Counted from the first letter of the stretch, positions 37,548 through 49,448 are shown. The stretch: 64,000 nucleotides of DNA from Dryas octopetala (GCA_963921425.1 OY992834.1:11515271-11579270); one strand, 5' to 3'. Made by a program: numbers and translations. Notes: generated from the sequence alone by a model not told the origin.

Positions 37548-37665
37548 TATATACAGGCTCCTTCTATTGAGGTATACCTCAACTTATTTATGTTGAGGTA
37601 TACCCTATTAGGGCGCACACAAGTCGTTTTGTTGAGGTATACCCTATTATGTTGAGGTATATATA
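37548..37665. repeat. GTTGAGGTATACC repeat cluster
   Basis: The word TTGAGGTATACC occurs about four times in 120 bp, including a palindromic TTGAGGTATACCTCAA, between AT microsatellites. Probably a degraded inverted-repeat element. Confidence 0.5.
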
Positions 37666-38033
37666 TATATATATACATATCATCTGATGAGAACCATCTA
37701 AGCCAATTACTTTCATACAAAAATCAAAATTCTCTAGCCTCTTTGTGGCAATGGAGGGTTGGATATTTCAATAGATGGAAAACGGTGGTAATGACTAGCT
37801 ATTGAACCACACAAGGAATTCATATATCTCAATCTAAAAAACCTTAATTAATTAATTTGGTTATATATACTTTGATTGGCAACATACACTTATTATATAT
37901 AAATGCATAAACAATAGATAGAAAAAGATTTTAGTGTTGTTACGTTCGGAATAAAGTGATCAAGATATAGGATTTTAAAATTTAATTTCTTATATATATA
38001 TATATATATATATAACAAGCATATATGGCTGTT

Positions 38034-38437
38034 TCTAGAGCTAATTAGTTAGTAAGATAATATAATACAAACCATCATTTTGGGCCCACTACACAATATA
38101 ATCTCATAATCCAAACCGTTCATATTTTAGGTCTCCATTTAAAGATTAACTTTGCAAAAAATTAACCAAATTCGAAATCATTTAGTCATGCGATTATCAT
38201 TACAATCATTTCATCTTTTATTGAAAAACTTGTGTTCGTCCATTTACATGAACACAATTAGCTTATTAATAGTTGGCTAAATGATTTTCGATTTTATTAC
38301 TTTTTTTTCTAAGGATGATCTTTGAATGATAGCTTAAAAAATAAACGGTCCAGATCATGAAATTACATTGTGTAGTGGGCTCAAAATGATAGTTAGCGTC
38401 ATATTATTTTATTAACTTGTTAGCACTAGAGCACTCC
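38034..38437. mobile_element. MITE family with CTCTAAAAC termini, copy 3
   Basis: More diverged than copies 1 and 2 but with the same plan: left CTAGAGCTAATTAGTTAGTA, right ending TAGCACTAGAGCACTCC. The interior has GGGCCCACTACACAAT. It is inserted in the upstream repeat of CRRSP-C, and the host word GGCTNTTTCTAG is cut at its left border. Confidence 0.75.
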
Positions 38438-38785
38438 TATATATATATATATATATATAAGCATATATGGCTCTTTATAACACGATTTGGGCCGATATAT
38501 AGACATATTATATATATAAGCCTATATATGCTTTATGCATTTGTTTTAAGATCATTTAAACTGAATTCATGCAATGAATGTTCAGTTTTAAATATTGAAC
38601 ATGATGTATTGTTTAAAAACATTAATATCGGCTCTGAGTGTCTTATTATGTTTCTCCCCTTTTCTGCTGCATGCGGCCTTTGAAGTTCTTGTTGTGGGAC
38701 ATAATTGTTTTAATGACCTTCAATTTCCACCCAACGGGAGTTATGAGGTTAACTTGAATAATTTACACTACAAGAAAAACATATT

Positions 38786-39290
38786 TGGGCGACGAACATA
38801 TATTCGTCGCCCAAAGCAATTTAGGGCGACGAACAAGAACATTTGTCGCTCAATGTCATAAAGGTTTGGGCGACGAACAGATCCGTCGCCCAAAGGAGGT
38901 TTGGGCGACGAATAACACATTCCTCGCCCAAAGTAACTTTGGGCGACGAACTCATCTCGTCGCCTAAACATACGCGACAAACAATTAATTGAGAAATACA
39001 TTGGGCGAGGAATATATATATTCGTCGCCCAAGGTGTCTTTGGGCGAGGAAAACGTAAATTTGTCGCCTAAACATACTTTGGGCGACGAACATAATTTCG
39101 TCACCCAAAGGTGGTTTGGGCGAGGAACTTGTTCGTCGCCCAAAGGGTCATCCTGTTTTGTAATAATGGTTTGGGCGAGGAACTTCACATTTCGTCGCCC
39201 AAAGTAGTTTGGGGCGACGAATTGTGAGGTTCCTCGCTCAAACCATCTTTGGGCGACGAAATTTTCAGTTCCTCGCCCAAAGTAAGAATA
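38786..39290. repeat. Sub-terminal repeat array of the CACTA element
   Basis: The 13-mer TTTGGGCGACGAA and its complement TTCGTCGCCCAAA, with variants, recur more than a dozen times here, and again at 40157-40290 and 42370-42470. They are often paired head to head, giving many small hairpins. In En/Spm such motifs bind the element's regulatory protein; by analogy these are candidate binding sites. Confidence 0.9.
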
Positions 39291-39355
39291 CTTTTTTGTT
39301 TACAATTTTATATATGTAATAGCATACGATACGATTGTATTTCCAAAGATCATAA

Positions 39356-40145
39356 CCATTCATTTTTTAATTCCCCACTCAAGGATCATCCATGCAAAAA
39401 ATTAGCTCAATCGGAGATGTAGAAGTTAGGTAACGGTGGTTGAACTTATGAACAATTGTAAATTTTCTAATACGAATCGAAGTATGAGATGAATTTCGAT
39501 TTAGCCGATTTTTTGCAGGGATGATCTTCCAGTATAAACGAATAGAATGAACGGTTCCGATCGTTGAAATAACATTGTAGTCTTCACAAATTGTTGAATC
39601 GCCAAAATTTCTATCCAAAAGTTAATATAATTATACTCTTCAAGTGTATTTGTATGTAGAAGATCACTTTTGTATTGTGTTTTTAACGATCTGAACCGAT
39701 CATTCCTTAGTGCCTCACTCAAAGATCATCCATGCAAAAAATTAACTTAATTGGAGATGTAGAAGTTAGGTTTAGCATTTAGGATGTATGAACGATCTTG
39801 ATTCTTATAATAATAATCGAACGGGTAGATGAACTCCGATTGAGCCGATTTTTTCCAGGGTTGATCTTTGAGTATGAACATATATGAAGAATGGCTCTGA
39901 TTGTGATAATCACGTTGTGGTCTTCACAATTATTGAAGCTACAAGGTTTTAACGAAAGAGTTGATATAATTTTATTATTCAAATGCAAAAACCACTGATT
40001 TATATGTAGAACCTTATATGTCGATTGTGTTCTGAACCGTTCATTTATTAGTTTGTCACTCAAAGATCATTCCTCTAAAATATTAGGTCAATTGGAGATC
40101 TAGAAGTTTGGTATTGGAGCTCGAACGTATGAACGATCATGGTTC
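39356..40145. repeat. Diverged tandem array (unit about 335 bp) inside the CACTA element
   Basis: Three units start near 39356, 39695 and 40035. Each includes CACTCAAAGATCATCC-like text, then AATTGGAGATNTAGAAGTT, then (in the first two) TTAGCCGATTTTTTNCAGGG. The third is incomplete. The wording also resembles the interior of the MITE family at 25262-25660. Confidence 0.75.
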
Positions 40146-40429
40146 ATAAAAAAATTCAACTTTGGGCGACGAAATGTAGCTTTGGGCGACGAACAGTGCG
40201 TCGCCCAAAGTCTGAAATTATGGCGGGATAAAACGGTGCCCTAAAGTCAACGACTTTGGGCGACGAATTCATGTTCGTCGCCCAAAGTCTTTAAGTTTAA
40301 CCCTTCAGTCACTCTGTCTCACTCACTCTCTCAGTTCGCAGCCTCCTCCTCCCGCAGCTCTCACCTCTCACTCCCTCTCAGCGCGCCGGCCTCTTCGTCC
40401 TTCCCTCCTCCTCCCTCCTCCTCCTCCCT

Positions 40430-40745
40430 CCTTCCCCGAAACCCAAAACCCCCCCCCCCATCGGCAACCCACCCCCCTACCGAAACCCACCCCCCCCATC
40501 GGAGACCCACCCCCCCTCCCCTGAAAATCCACCCTCGCCGAAACCCACCCCCCGAAAACCCACCCCCGCCGAAACCCACCCCCCCCGAATACCCACCCCC
40601 GCCGAAACCCACCCCCCACCCGAATACCCACCCCCGCCGAAACCCACCTCCCACCCGAAACCCACCCTCCCCCGATAACCCACCCCCACCGAAACCCATC
40701 CCCCCCCAGCCGAAACCACTCACCCAAACCCCCCCTCGAAGCCGA
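40430..40745. repeat. C-rich GAAACCCACCCCC array
   Basis: A run of about a dozen CGAAACCCACCCCC-like units with C tracts of 4 to 11 on the plus strand. The minus strand is therefore G-rich and could form G-quadruplexes. The glycine-rich minus-strand ORFs here are products of the repeat. It lies in the leader of the element's gene remnant. Confidence 0.85.
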
Positions 40746-41409
40746 AACCAGCTCAACACAGGTATTTGTTTTTTTTTTTTGAATTTATGGTATTTTATGG
40801 TATTTTCTGTTTTTTATAGTATTTTCTGTTTTTTTTTTGGTATTTTCTGTTTTTTATGGTATTTTCTGTTTTTTATGTTTTCTAATATTGTGGATTTTGT
40901 ACTTGTTGTGGATTTTGCATAAATTGGTTGTGAAATTTCTGATTTTAGTAGTAATTAGTTAATGTTGTGGGTTTATATTTTATGGCCAACCCGGCTGCAG
41001 CAAGCCCACCGATTGTGTGTTTTCTGCTCATCAGCTTTAGTTTTTTTTCAGTGGGATCAAGTGCAGGTGGCCAGGGGAATAGTAATACCCAGGGAAATTT
41101 TTCAGGTTAGACTTAAGACTCAATCGCTGCTTTAATGTTATTTGACTGGTGTTTTTAATTTTTTGTTCTTAAATTTGTTTATTAGTGTTGAATAAATTAG
41201 TTTAATTCTGATCATTGTTCTTAGTTTGCTGATATTTTTTTATGTTAGATAACAAATTAGTTTTCATATAAAATTAGTTAGTTTTATATGTTTTTTAATT
41301 ATAAAATTTATTAGGTAGTTTGTTAGTTTTTAATTATAAAATTTAGTTTAATTACAAAATGTAGATTAATTAGTTTGAGAAATATAATTTAGTTATAAGG
41401 TGAAAGGCG

Positions 41410-42277
41410 ATGGAGTCAGCTCCCAATGATGTAGTTCAGCCATCCTCGAGTACTGGGAGCCCCTCTATGCCACGGAGGGCCCGTCGATCTCACCGCTCTA
41501 GTCAGGTCACCGCTTCCGCTTCCGCTTCCGCTTCATCTACTGCGACGTCATCCACTGCGACGAGGGGACCATGTAGTGGGTTGAAGTCCTCTCGGATCGT
41601 GCGCAGTACTGGGGCGCGGATTCCAGTCATGTGTGTGCAAAACGGCCGACGACCGTTAGATCCTAACGTTGACAGTTTGTTCTCGCATGATGTGGGGGCT
41701 ATTATTCGTGCCGAGTGCGCCATGGTTGCAACCACTTTGAAAAAATTGCCGGCAGAGATTCAACACAAAGTGATTCGCTCCATCTCAGTGAGTATATAGC
41801 TCAATAATTAATTCAAAACGATAAATTTGATCATTCATAACAATCTAATATTTTTTTTAGGTTAACTTTGACATTCAGATGGATGATCCCCTCACTGTCA
41901 CATACATGACAGATTTACTCATCAAGTCCTACAGGCAGTAGAAGCACGAACTAGACGTGCATTTCAAGGGATTTTCGTCGGCAGTTGAGGCATTGGCGAA
42001 CCCCCCTATGGAGTTGGTAGAGCGGTCTGACCAGTGGCGTTTTTTGTGCGATCATTTCATGAGTCCGTCGTTTTTGGTACGTTTTATCATCTTAAGACTT
42101 TAAAAAATCGATTATTGTTTTGTTATTCTATTATTGTATACATACACTAATATATTTATAATTTGCTAAATATTTAACAGAAGAAGTCGGTCGCCAACGC
42201 CAGAAACCGGAAAGGGAAGCCGTTTAACCATCATAGTGGTCCGACGCCCATCATATCGAGTGGAGTCGCGACGTCGG
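41410..42277 (+). pseudogene. CACTA-encoded Transposase_24-like gene remnant
   Basis: The first exon (from the ATG at 41410, about 127 codons) encodes a Ser/Ala/Arg-rich N-terminus, then ERCAMVATTLKKLP-like text ending with a CTCA/GTGAGT donor near 41790. The second (about 41862-42076) reads NFDIQMDDPLTVTYM and later DQWRFLCDHFMSPSF. The third (42181-42277) reads KKSVANARNRKGKPFNHHSG. The WRFLCDHF to KKS-N-NR-K-NHHSG pattern matches the plant transposase (Ptta/En/Spm, Transposase_24) family as I remember it. An in-frame TAG interrupts exon 2 just after LIKSYRQ (about 41939). The remnant is short and probably inactive. Confidence 0.65.
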
Positions 42278-43371
42278 GTACGTCATTATTTAATTTAATA
42301 CATATATATTCTTTAATATTGTTAGGGTCTTTGACAAAATTATTTTCTTTTTCAGCGTGGGTCTTTGACATATTGGGCGACCAAACTCTCGACGAACTGA
42401 GTTCGTCGCCCAAACATTTGGGCGACGAAATTAGACTTTGGGAGAGGAACTAGGTTCGTCGCCCAAACCTTTTTTTCTTGTAGTGTTATTTACAGATTTA
42501 ACTAAAAATGTTCCTAAAAAAAACTTTCGAGCTCGCATGAGGGGAGAATATCCAAGGAGCCATTTAGATGTATACGGGCTAGAGCAATGTTGGATGCCAA
42601 TCCCCTACGAACTTTGCAAAATTTGTATGAGGGAAGCAATAATAGAGCTTCGCAAACGCTGCCCTTACAATCAAGGAGCTATTATTTGGTACGAAGATTG
42701 CCTTATAAAATACTCAAATGAACCTTTCATTGGTATAAGTGACACCTCTAATGGGATATATGTGAAGAATAATGAATCCATTGGTGGTGATTCCTTTTTA
42801 TTTGATCAGAAAGTTCAAGAGTTGTTAACTAATTTATGTATCAAAGCTTTACTTAATCGATGGCTTCTAGCTCATGGGAGGCTACGGGTATCCAACAGTA
42901 CTAAATTATTACTTTATGGTGTAGCTCAATGCACAGGAGATCTTTCTATCGAAGTTTGTAAGAACTGCTTTGGTGTAGCAATAAACGAACTTTCAAAAGA
43001 AAGCCATAGAAGACTAGGTGGACGTGCTTATTATGGAAGTTGTTATCTTAGATTCGAACTTTATCCTTTTATTTATCAGTAGACGACTAAGAATATATAC
43101 ACTTTTTAATTTAGGGTCTTTAGCCACAAAAAAGATTTTATATCAAAGTTTTTGTTTTTGTTTTAATTGACAATAAAGCTAGGTTTTCTTTGGTCCTCTA
43201 AACCTAGCTCTAATGGAGCTGTTCAATAACTTGCTGATGAGTTTTTCTGTAGATGCTCAATCTTGTTTTTCCTTCACATGTGCATCTCAGATGCCACACC
43301 ATAGTCGTCTATCTTGGAACCAGACATCTCAACAAGTGTAATAGTCTAATGCCATAACTCCGGTGGGCTAA

Positions 43372-43457
43372 AACTTACCTATCCCTTGTTGTATACAACA
43401 TGTGAGACATACATGTATGTGTCTCATATGTTGTATACAATAAGGGATATGTAAGTT
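43372..43457. repeat. Short hairpin-forming insertion in unit C
   Basis: An 86-bp near-perfect palindrome: AACTTACCTATCCCTTGTTG at the left pairs with the right arm ending ATAAGGGATATGTAAGTT. It interrupts text that units A and B share (near 25115 and 31050). CTCCGGTG precedes it and CTCTGGTG follows, a probable 8-bp target duplication. A tiny fold-back MITE is the simplest reading. Confidence 0.8.
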
Positions 43458-43760
43458 CCTCTCACTCTGGTGTAATACGAGTCTCAGTCCAAGTACAATA
43501 ATTACTAGGCTTAGCTAGGCATAGCTTGGTCCATTTTGGTAATTTTATTTTTTGAGTTTTAATTTATTTCGTCTGAAGCTTTAGCAAATCTCATCCAAGC
43601 GACCCATGCTCTGGCTCCATCCTATGTTCATTTGTTTCCTCTCAAATTTGTTCTCACAACTCTTGCATAAGATCTAAATAGCATTATTTTAAGGTACTTC
43701 TCTAAAAACAAGAATAGATTAGTTAATGTTGAAAAAGTTCATTGTAGACTTTTCAATAAT

Positions 43761-46290
43761 GTTAATAAACACATGTTTTAAATTTAGGGTCCATTTGTTT
43801 TAAGTTTTGGAAAGATAGGAATGAGAAAATAATTTCATTTCCCATGTTTGGTAAGTGCAGGCATGAGAAATGATTTTCTAATCTATGAGAATCGGATGCA
43901 CCCAAATGGGGGAAAATGAATCCCTGCTTGGGTTTTGTTTTTCCTCCCCTTGGGAAAACATTTATTACATTTTTTCTAGATAGTTATATCCCTTTTTATA
44001 TTTGATAATACCAATTTTATCAAAAAAAAAAAACTAGAGTTAGGCTTAAGTCTTTTAGAAAAACAGTTTTTAGATGTAGATCGGAGGTGTTTTAAAATTT
44101 ATAAGAAAATTCTTTTAATTCATAATAAAGTCATTTTAATTTATAAGAAAATCATTTTAATTCATAGTAAAGTCCTTCTCCGATTTGAAAGGTATTTTCT
44201 CTTCCTATAGTGTAGAGTGGGCTTTGTAGATACTGCATGTTAGTTTTTAACTTTGAGATTTTGGGCGAAGCAGTCAAAGAAGAAAAATAAAATGACTTGA
44301 TTAAAAATCTTAAATCACTACTGGTCTTAGTTTAAGAAAGACTCATAAAATGAACTGCAAAGTCTCCCAAAAAACTATTCACATTATATATATAATAGGT
44401 AATATATGAGGGTATAATTGGAAAACTGAAAAAATTTTATTTTTTATTCCTGCACGAAACAAATATGGAAATGAAAATAAAAAGGTAATTTCTGGTTTAC
44501 TTTCCCAGTATTACCAAACTCATGAATAAGAATCTTACATTCCCTTACCCCTAGAAAATGAACTCAACAAGCCTTTAGAGTGCTTATATTTCCACCTTCC
44601 TATCATATTTAACTATCTACCTTATTTTTACACCATTTATTAACTTTAAAAATATATAAAAACACTCTGCTCATTTCTCATTATTCCAATAATACACTTT
44701 CATTGATATACCAACACAATACCAACCTACTAAACACTATTCCCACCTCATTCAACTATCATTTCTTTTTTTCCTTTGTTCGTAAAAACACAAACAAACC
44801 CAGAAAGTATACCATATATGAGCATTGTGTTGGGTACTTTTAGATTTTTTTTTTTATTGTACCCTTTGTTGGATATAATCATATAATTAGATTGATTTCG
44901 TGCTTTTGACCATATATGAGAATAAAGAAAATAGTGCTACTATTCCCACCCTCATGTCTTATTTTTTCACCTACCCTATAATTACACCCCTTTTAAAATT
45001 TTAAGAAATAATAATCCTCTTTTTCCACCCCCTAATGTCCCTAAAATACCCTTACTAACAAATACTCTTTCCACCAAATTTCTTTCTCTATATTTTCTTT
45101 CTTCTATAAACCCTAAACTCTATTCACCACCAAATTTTGAACTCATATACAACCTCATACATACTCTTAGATCAAATAGGAAGAGAGTGAGAGAGGAGGG
45201 GGAAAGGTTAAATCAACCCATAAATTGTAACTTTGTAATGTGCCCAAGAAATTTTATGTTAGGGTGATATTGTGAATAAGAGAATAAATCAAACAAAACA
45301 ATTAAAAAAATAAGGGGGATTTGAGAATATGAATGATTGAGACAAAATCATATATTGGAAACAATATCTTAGAGTTAGATTGTGAATAAATCTCCGGTAG
45401 AAGAAAAGAAAATATTGTTCATGAATCCAAAGTGGTTTTTCTTGTAGATTAAAGTGTGGAATATGAAGAGGAGATGAATGAGTTTAGGTGGGTGTAGAGA
45501 AGTGAATAGGTAAAGTATCTTTTTGTTTACATAAGTCTTTAGAGGTTATTTCGCAAAAATTAAGCAAGTGATTAATATTTTTATAAAATGGTGAATGAGA
45601 AAATAGGATATAGGGGTGAGAATAGTAGCACTCTAAAGAAAAATATATCATATAATTTACTTGACAAATTTTTCAAAATGTTCTCTTCGACAACAGTTCG
45701 GTGCTGCAAACACCCCTGAAATATGAAGACCACTTACAAAGTTAAACAATTCATCAAATTGATTTCCTAGGAGTCAACCGAAGAGGTCAGAATATTCACA
45801 AGACTCATGAATCAAACCTCCCAACAAAAAATTTCGAAAACTTATACAAAATTTACATGCCAAAAAGGTCAAAAAGTTTAGTCCTTAAGCTGAAAGTCAA
45901 AAAAATAATTTCAACATTAAACTGAATTATTTCACAAAATTTTCCTTTTATTTATTTTTTTCTGAAAATATGTATGTATGTCATATTATATGTGAATTCA
46001 TTAACTATGTTTAGGAATAAATCCTAATGATTTTGGAATTGATCAAAATTATTGGATCCAAATACCTTCGGAAAATTTCAAAATTTTTGGACTGGAATTT
46101 GGATTGGATAAGAATTTATAGAAATATTTCGATTGCAATCCATTTCTTTTTTCAAAGTATTTAGATTTTGAATTTCAGATTTAATTTAAGTATGCCAAAA
46201 TTGAGAATTATTGCATCATTTTCAAATCTACATTGCAACCCCTAGATAAAGTTTTTTTTTTTTTTTTTTGGTATATGCCCCTAGATAAAG
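43761..46290. other. Intergenic, no gene seen
   Basis: AT-rich. 43785-44590 begins with GGGTCCATTTGTTT and ends near CTCAACAAGCCTTTAG, possibly a hAT-like MITE of about 800 bp, but the ends do not pair well. No coding motifs were found. The last part (46290-46512) is the likely 5' leader of the SF3B4 gene. Confidence 0.5.
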
Positions 46291-46512
46291 TTTTGTGTTT
46301 CTCACTCGAAGTTTTATTTATTTTTTTAAAATTTGGTCAAGTTTCTTACAAGAAGATGATTGGGATTTTTTTTTGCTTTTCCTTCTTTTCTTGATACCCA
46401 AAAGTAAAACAGCATCATTTGGGCTTAGGGCTTTAACAAAACCCAAAACCCAAACCCAGCCATCCTCAGTAACCCTCCTATCTCCCTCTGCAATTCTGCT
46501 CTGAGAGAGACA

Positions 46513-49448
46513 ATGACGACTCGAATAGCTCCGGGAGTAGGAGCGAACTTGCTGGGCCAACACTCCGCCGAGAGAAACCAAGACGCCACTGCTTACGTTG
46601 GAAATCTCGACCCCCAGGTTCGCTTTCCATTTCTTCTACTTGTATTCTTATTTGGGTTTTTAGTGTTTGCTGAAATTGAGAAATTTGAGCAGCTAGGGTT
46701 TTGTCTTTTAGTTTGCTCTACTTGGTCATACTATAATTTGGTTTCAGAGTTGTTGATTTTGTTTTGTGGCTTTCAGGTTACTGAAGAATTGTTGTGGGAG
46801 TTGTTTGTTCAAGCTGGACCTGTTGGTATGTATCTGTTAAACCCTGCTTTGCAGATTTAGATGAAAAGAAACCTCTAATGAAAATAATGTGAATTTGATT
46901 CAATTAAGATTTTTTACAGTATGAGCTTCTTTTTCTCTTTCAGTTAATGTGTATGTTCCCAAAGATAGAGTGACAAACCTTCATCAAGGATATGGATTTG
47001 TTGAATTCCGTAGCGAAGAGGATGCTGATTATGTAAGGGTTGCGCATAAGCCCCAAATACAATGCTCCTTTTCTCAACTTACTCTATAGCTCCCCTTTCC
47101 CCCGTTAAAGTTTTATAATACTGACTATCTATAATATATATATTATTATATGCAGGCAATCAAGGTGCTTAACATGATCAAACTTTACGGGAAGCCAATA
47201 CGTGTAAATAAGGTATTGAAATGTGTTTTTTCTTGCCATAATTTTCTGGGTTCTGTAGCAATTATGTAATGCTATTTAACAGGAGGGAAAAGCATTCTGT
47301 TCAGTCTCTGTATGCTACATATTATGTATGTAATGAAGTTTTGATGGATTGTGTGAATTCTTTGGTTTCAGGCATCCCAAGATAAAAAGAGCTTGGATGT
47401 AGGGGCAAACCTTTTCATTGGAAATCTTGATCCTGTAAGTTGTTAAGTCTTGCTCAAAACCCTGTGTGCAAATAGATATACTGTAAGGCATCAGTTCTAA
47501 TGTTATATTTTAACCTGAAATTTCTCGTAGGATGTGGATGAGAAACTTCTCTACGATACTTTCAGTGCATTTGGAGTCATAGTTACGAATCCAAAGGTAA
47601 TGCCTCAGAATTGTCTTTCATTGGGATAACATTTAAAAAAAAAAAAAAAACTTTCGTAACTTAGATAACTTTGTGCAATGTATTAATTTTTAGCAGAGGC
47701 TTTTATCTTTCTTCCTTTTTATATTTTAATAGAAAAATGGAATGGATTTTTATTCTTCCGGTATATATGAGTATGTAATCATTTAAGCATTAAATACTCG
47801 AGAACCTTTTCATGGTTACAAAACTGATTACAAGTATAAACACTTTTTCTGGTTTTATGAAATTCTTTTCTATTTTGTCAATAAGTTTTATTTGTAATAT
47901 GAAAAGATAGCATACGTGTCATTTGGAGGGTAAATTCATGCATAATGGCCATTGCTAGTTTTTTGTTTTCTGTGCTATTTTATTAAATAGTGATGCTTAT
48001 GTGCAAAATTGGACTGTAATGTTGGGATTTCACTTTTCTAGATAATGAGAGACCCTGAAACTGGGAATTCCCGTGGATTTGGCTTCATTAGCTATGATTC
48101 CTTTGAGGCTTCTGATACAGCTATTGAGGTATGTGTCCTTCCTTTTATTTTTTTGGTAATTCAGCTGGAAAAAGTACAATTTTTGGATGAGTATGTGCTT
48201 CTTGTTATCAATTCCTTAATAAATGTCAAAGTGTATTTTAAGTATCTAAACTAAGGTTCTAGTTGTAAGTAAAAGCTTAATTTCTGTTAAGGATTGTTAA
48301 GTTTTCCATATGTGATTATTCCTTTTTAGAAATTGTATAGGTTTGTGGCAATTATATTTCGTTTTGAAGCCTAAAAGTCTGAAGGATATTATTTTAGTTT
48401 CATTGTGCATGTATCCAATGGTATTTCTTCATTGTTGTAATGCTTGCTGAAATGGCGGCTCTTTTCATGTGGAGTTGACTTAGAATTTGATTTTCTTTTT
48501 AATCTCTCTCCCTTTTTCAGTCAATGAATGGCCAGTATCTGTGCAATCGTCAAATAACAGTGTCATATGCATATAAGAAGGACACTAAAGGGGAGCGTCA
48601 TGGTACTCCAGCAGGTGAGTCCTCTTGCTTACTGAACTGCTGCTTCAGTGTTTGTTCTCTCATTGCCACATGAAAGCTTTGCTTTAATAACAAGGGTATT
48701 GTTGAATTTAGTGAGACCATGATAGTTGATAAATTCCTAAAAGAGATTAGTATTATTTGTTTTTACATATGTATGTTCATGCGTGCGGCATTTGTGTTTA
48801 TATCTATAGCTGGGACCAGAATTTGATTCATCCTTGGATGGATACATCCACTGTATTATGTTTGTAGTTGGGTTAGCCTTGGGAAGAAAAATTGTAGGGA
48901 TTAGAATAAGTCAATGTTATTATTACTCGTCATTACTTAATTATCGCAATTACATTGCAGAGAGAGTTTTGGCTGCAAGTAATCCTACTGCAAAGAGCCG
49001 GCCTCACACACTGTTCGCTAGTGGGCCTCCAACACTTCCCAATGGTTCTCAGGCCAATGGTACCATGGGGGGTCCAGTGCCTCCACGGCCCTTTGCAAAT
49101 GGTGGTGTTGGCTCAGGTCTGATTCCTCAACTTCGCCCACCACCACCGCCCCCTCAGGCCATGGCATACCCAACCATGCAGATGGCTGTACCACCAACTT
49201 GGCAAGGTCAGCCACAGCAGCAAGGTCTAACAATGATGCCTCCACCACAAGTTCAGTACAGACCTCCTCCTCCCCAAAACATGCCACCACCCCCTTCACA
49301 AGCTGCTTCAGCTCCTCCAAGGTCTCTTCCACCACCGATGGGTATGGGGAGTATGGGGAACCAACAACCTCTTTGGCGGCCGCCACCACCCCCTCAAATG
49401 AGGCCCCCTAACATTCAAATGCCCCCACCTCCCCATCCGATGAGTTGA
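46513..49448 (+). CDS. SF3B4: Splicing factor 3B subunit 4 (SAP49)
   Basis: Nine exons (46513-46617, 46777-46825, 46944-47032, 47156-47212, 47372-47434, 47531-47596, 48042-48128, 48521-48614, 48961-49448) join in frame to 365 aa. The protein has two RRM domains. The first has RNP2 AYVGNL at 27-32 and RNP1 GYGFVEF at 67-73. The second has RNP2 LFIGNL at 114-119 and RNP1 RGFGFISY at 154-161. A long Pro/Gly/Met/Gln-rich tail runs from about residue 215 to the end. That is the SF3B4/SAP49 architecture. The protein is part of the SF3b complex of U2 snRNP in the nucleus, and contacts pre-mRNA near the branch site together with SF3B2. All introns are GT/AG and no lesion was seen. Length is close to the Arabidopsis protein as I recall it. 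Confidence 0.95.

Larger units (their letters stand above)
38766..42485 (+). mobile_element. CACTA (En/Spm) transposon, 3.7 kb, non-autonomous
   Basis: Termini are CACTACAAGAAAAA at the left and TTTTTCTTGTAGTG at the right, a perfect 14-bp inverted pair. TTA lies on both sides (38763-38765 and 42486-42488), the 3-bp duplication expected for this superfamily. Sub-terminal regions are packed with TTTGGGCGACGAA-type words in both orientations. The interior has a GA/CT-rich leader (40310-40760), a spliced plus-strand gene remnant with a Transposase_24-like domain (41410-42277), and no TNPD-type transposase. It is inserted in CRRSP-C. Confidence 0.93.
38595..43082 (+). pseudogene. CRRSP (DUF26), copy C, split by a CACTA transposon
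   Basis: The 5' part (38595-38765, 57 codons) encodes the signal peptide and the start of the first DUF26 domain (GHNCFNDLQFPPNGSYEV). The 3' part (42489-43082, 197 codons plus stop) encodes the rest. Both C-x8-C-x2-C motifs are present: CWMPIPYELCKIC and CTGDLSIEVCKNC. The inserted element and its 3-bp duplication lie exactly between them. The frame is open on both sides and in the same phase across the site, with a combined length of about 254 residues against 251 in copy A. No other lesion was seen, so the insertion is probably the event that disabled the gene. As it stands translation would run into the transposon. Confidence 0.9.
35080..43760. repeat. CRRSP segmental duplication, unit C
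   Basis: Unit C begins with a copy of the 3' flank of the hydrolase gene (35085-35450 against 21390-21760) but has no hydrolase exons. It then follows units B and D up to CRRSP-C and its 3' flank (43083-43750). It has gained two MITE copies, a CACTA element and a short hairpin insertion. Confidence 0.7.

Noticed and set aside
38766..39290. CRISPR-like array
   Set aside because: The regularly repeated GGGCGACGAA words occur in both orientations with variable spacing inside a CACTA element of a plant genome. They are transposon sub-terminal motifs.
40361..40759. Glycine-rich ORFs of 119-132 aa on the minus strand
   Set aside because: They are translations of the C-rich array, open in all three frames.
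49018..49389. 123-aa minus-strand ORF
   Set aside because: It is antisense to the proline-rich last exon of SF3B4.
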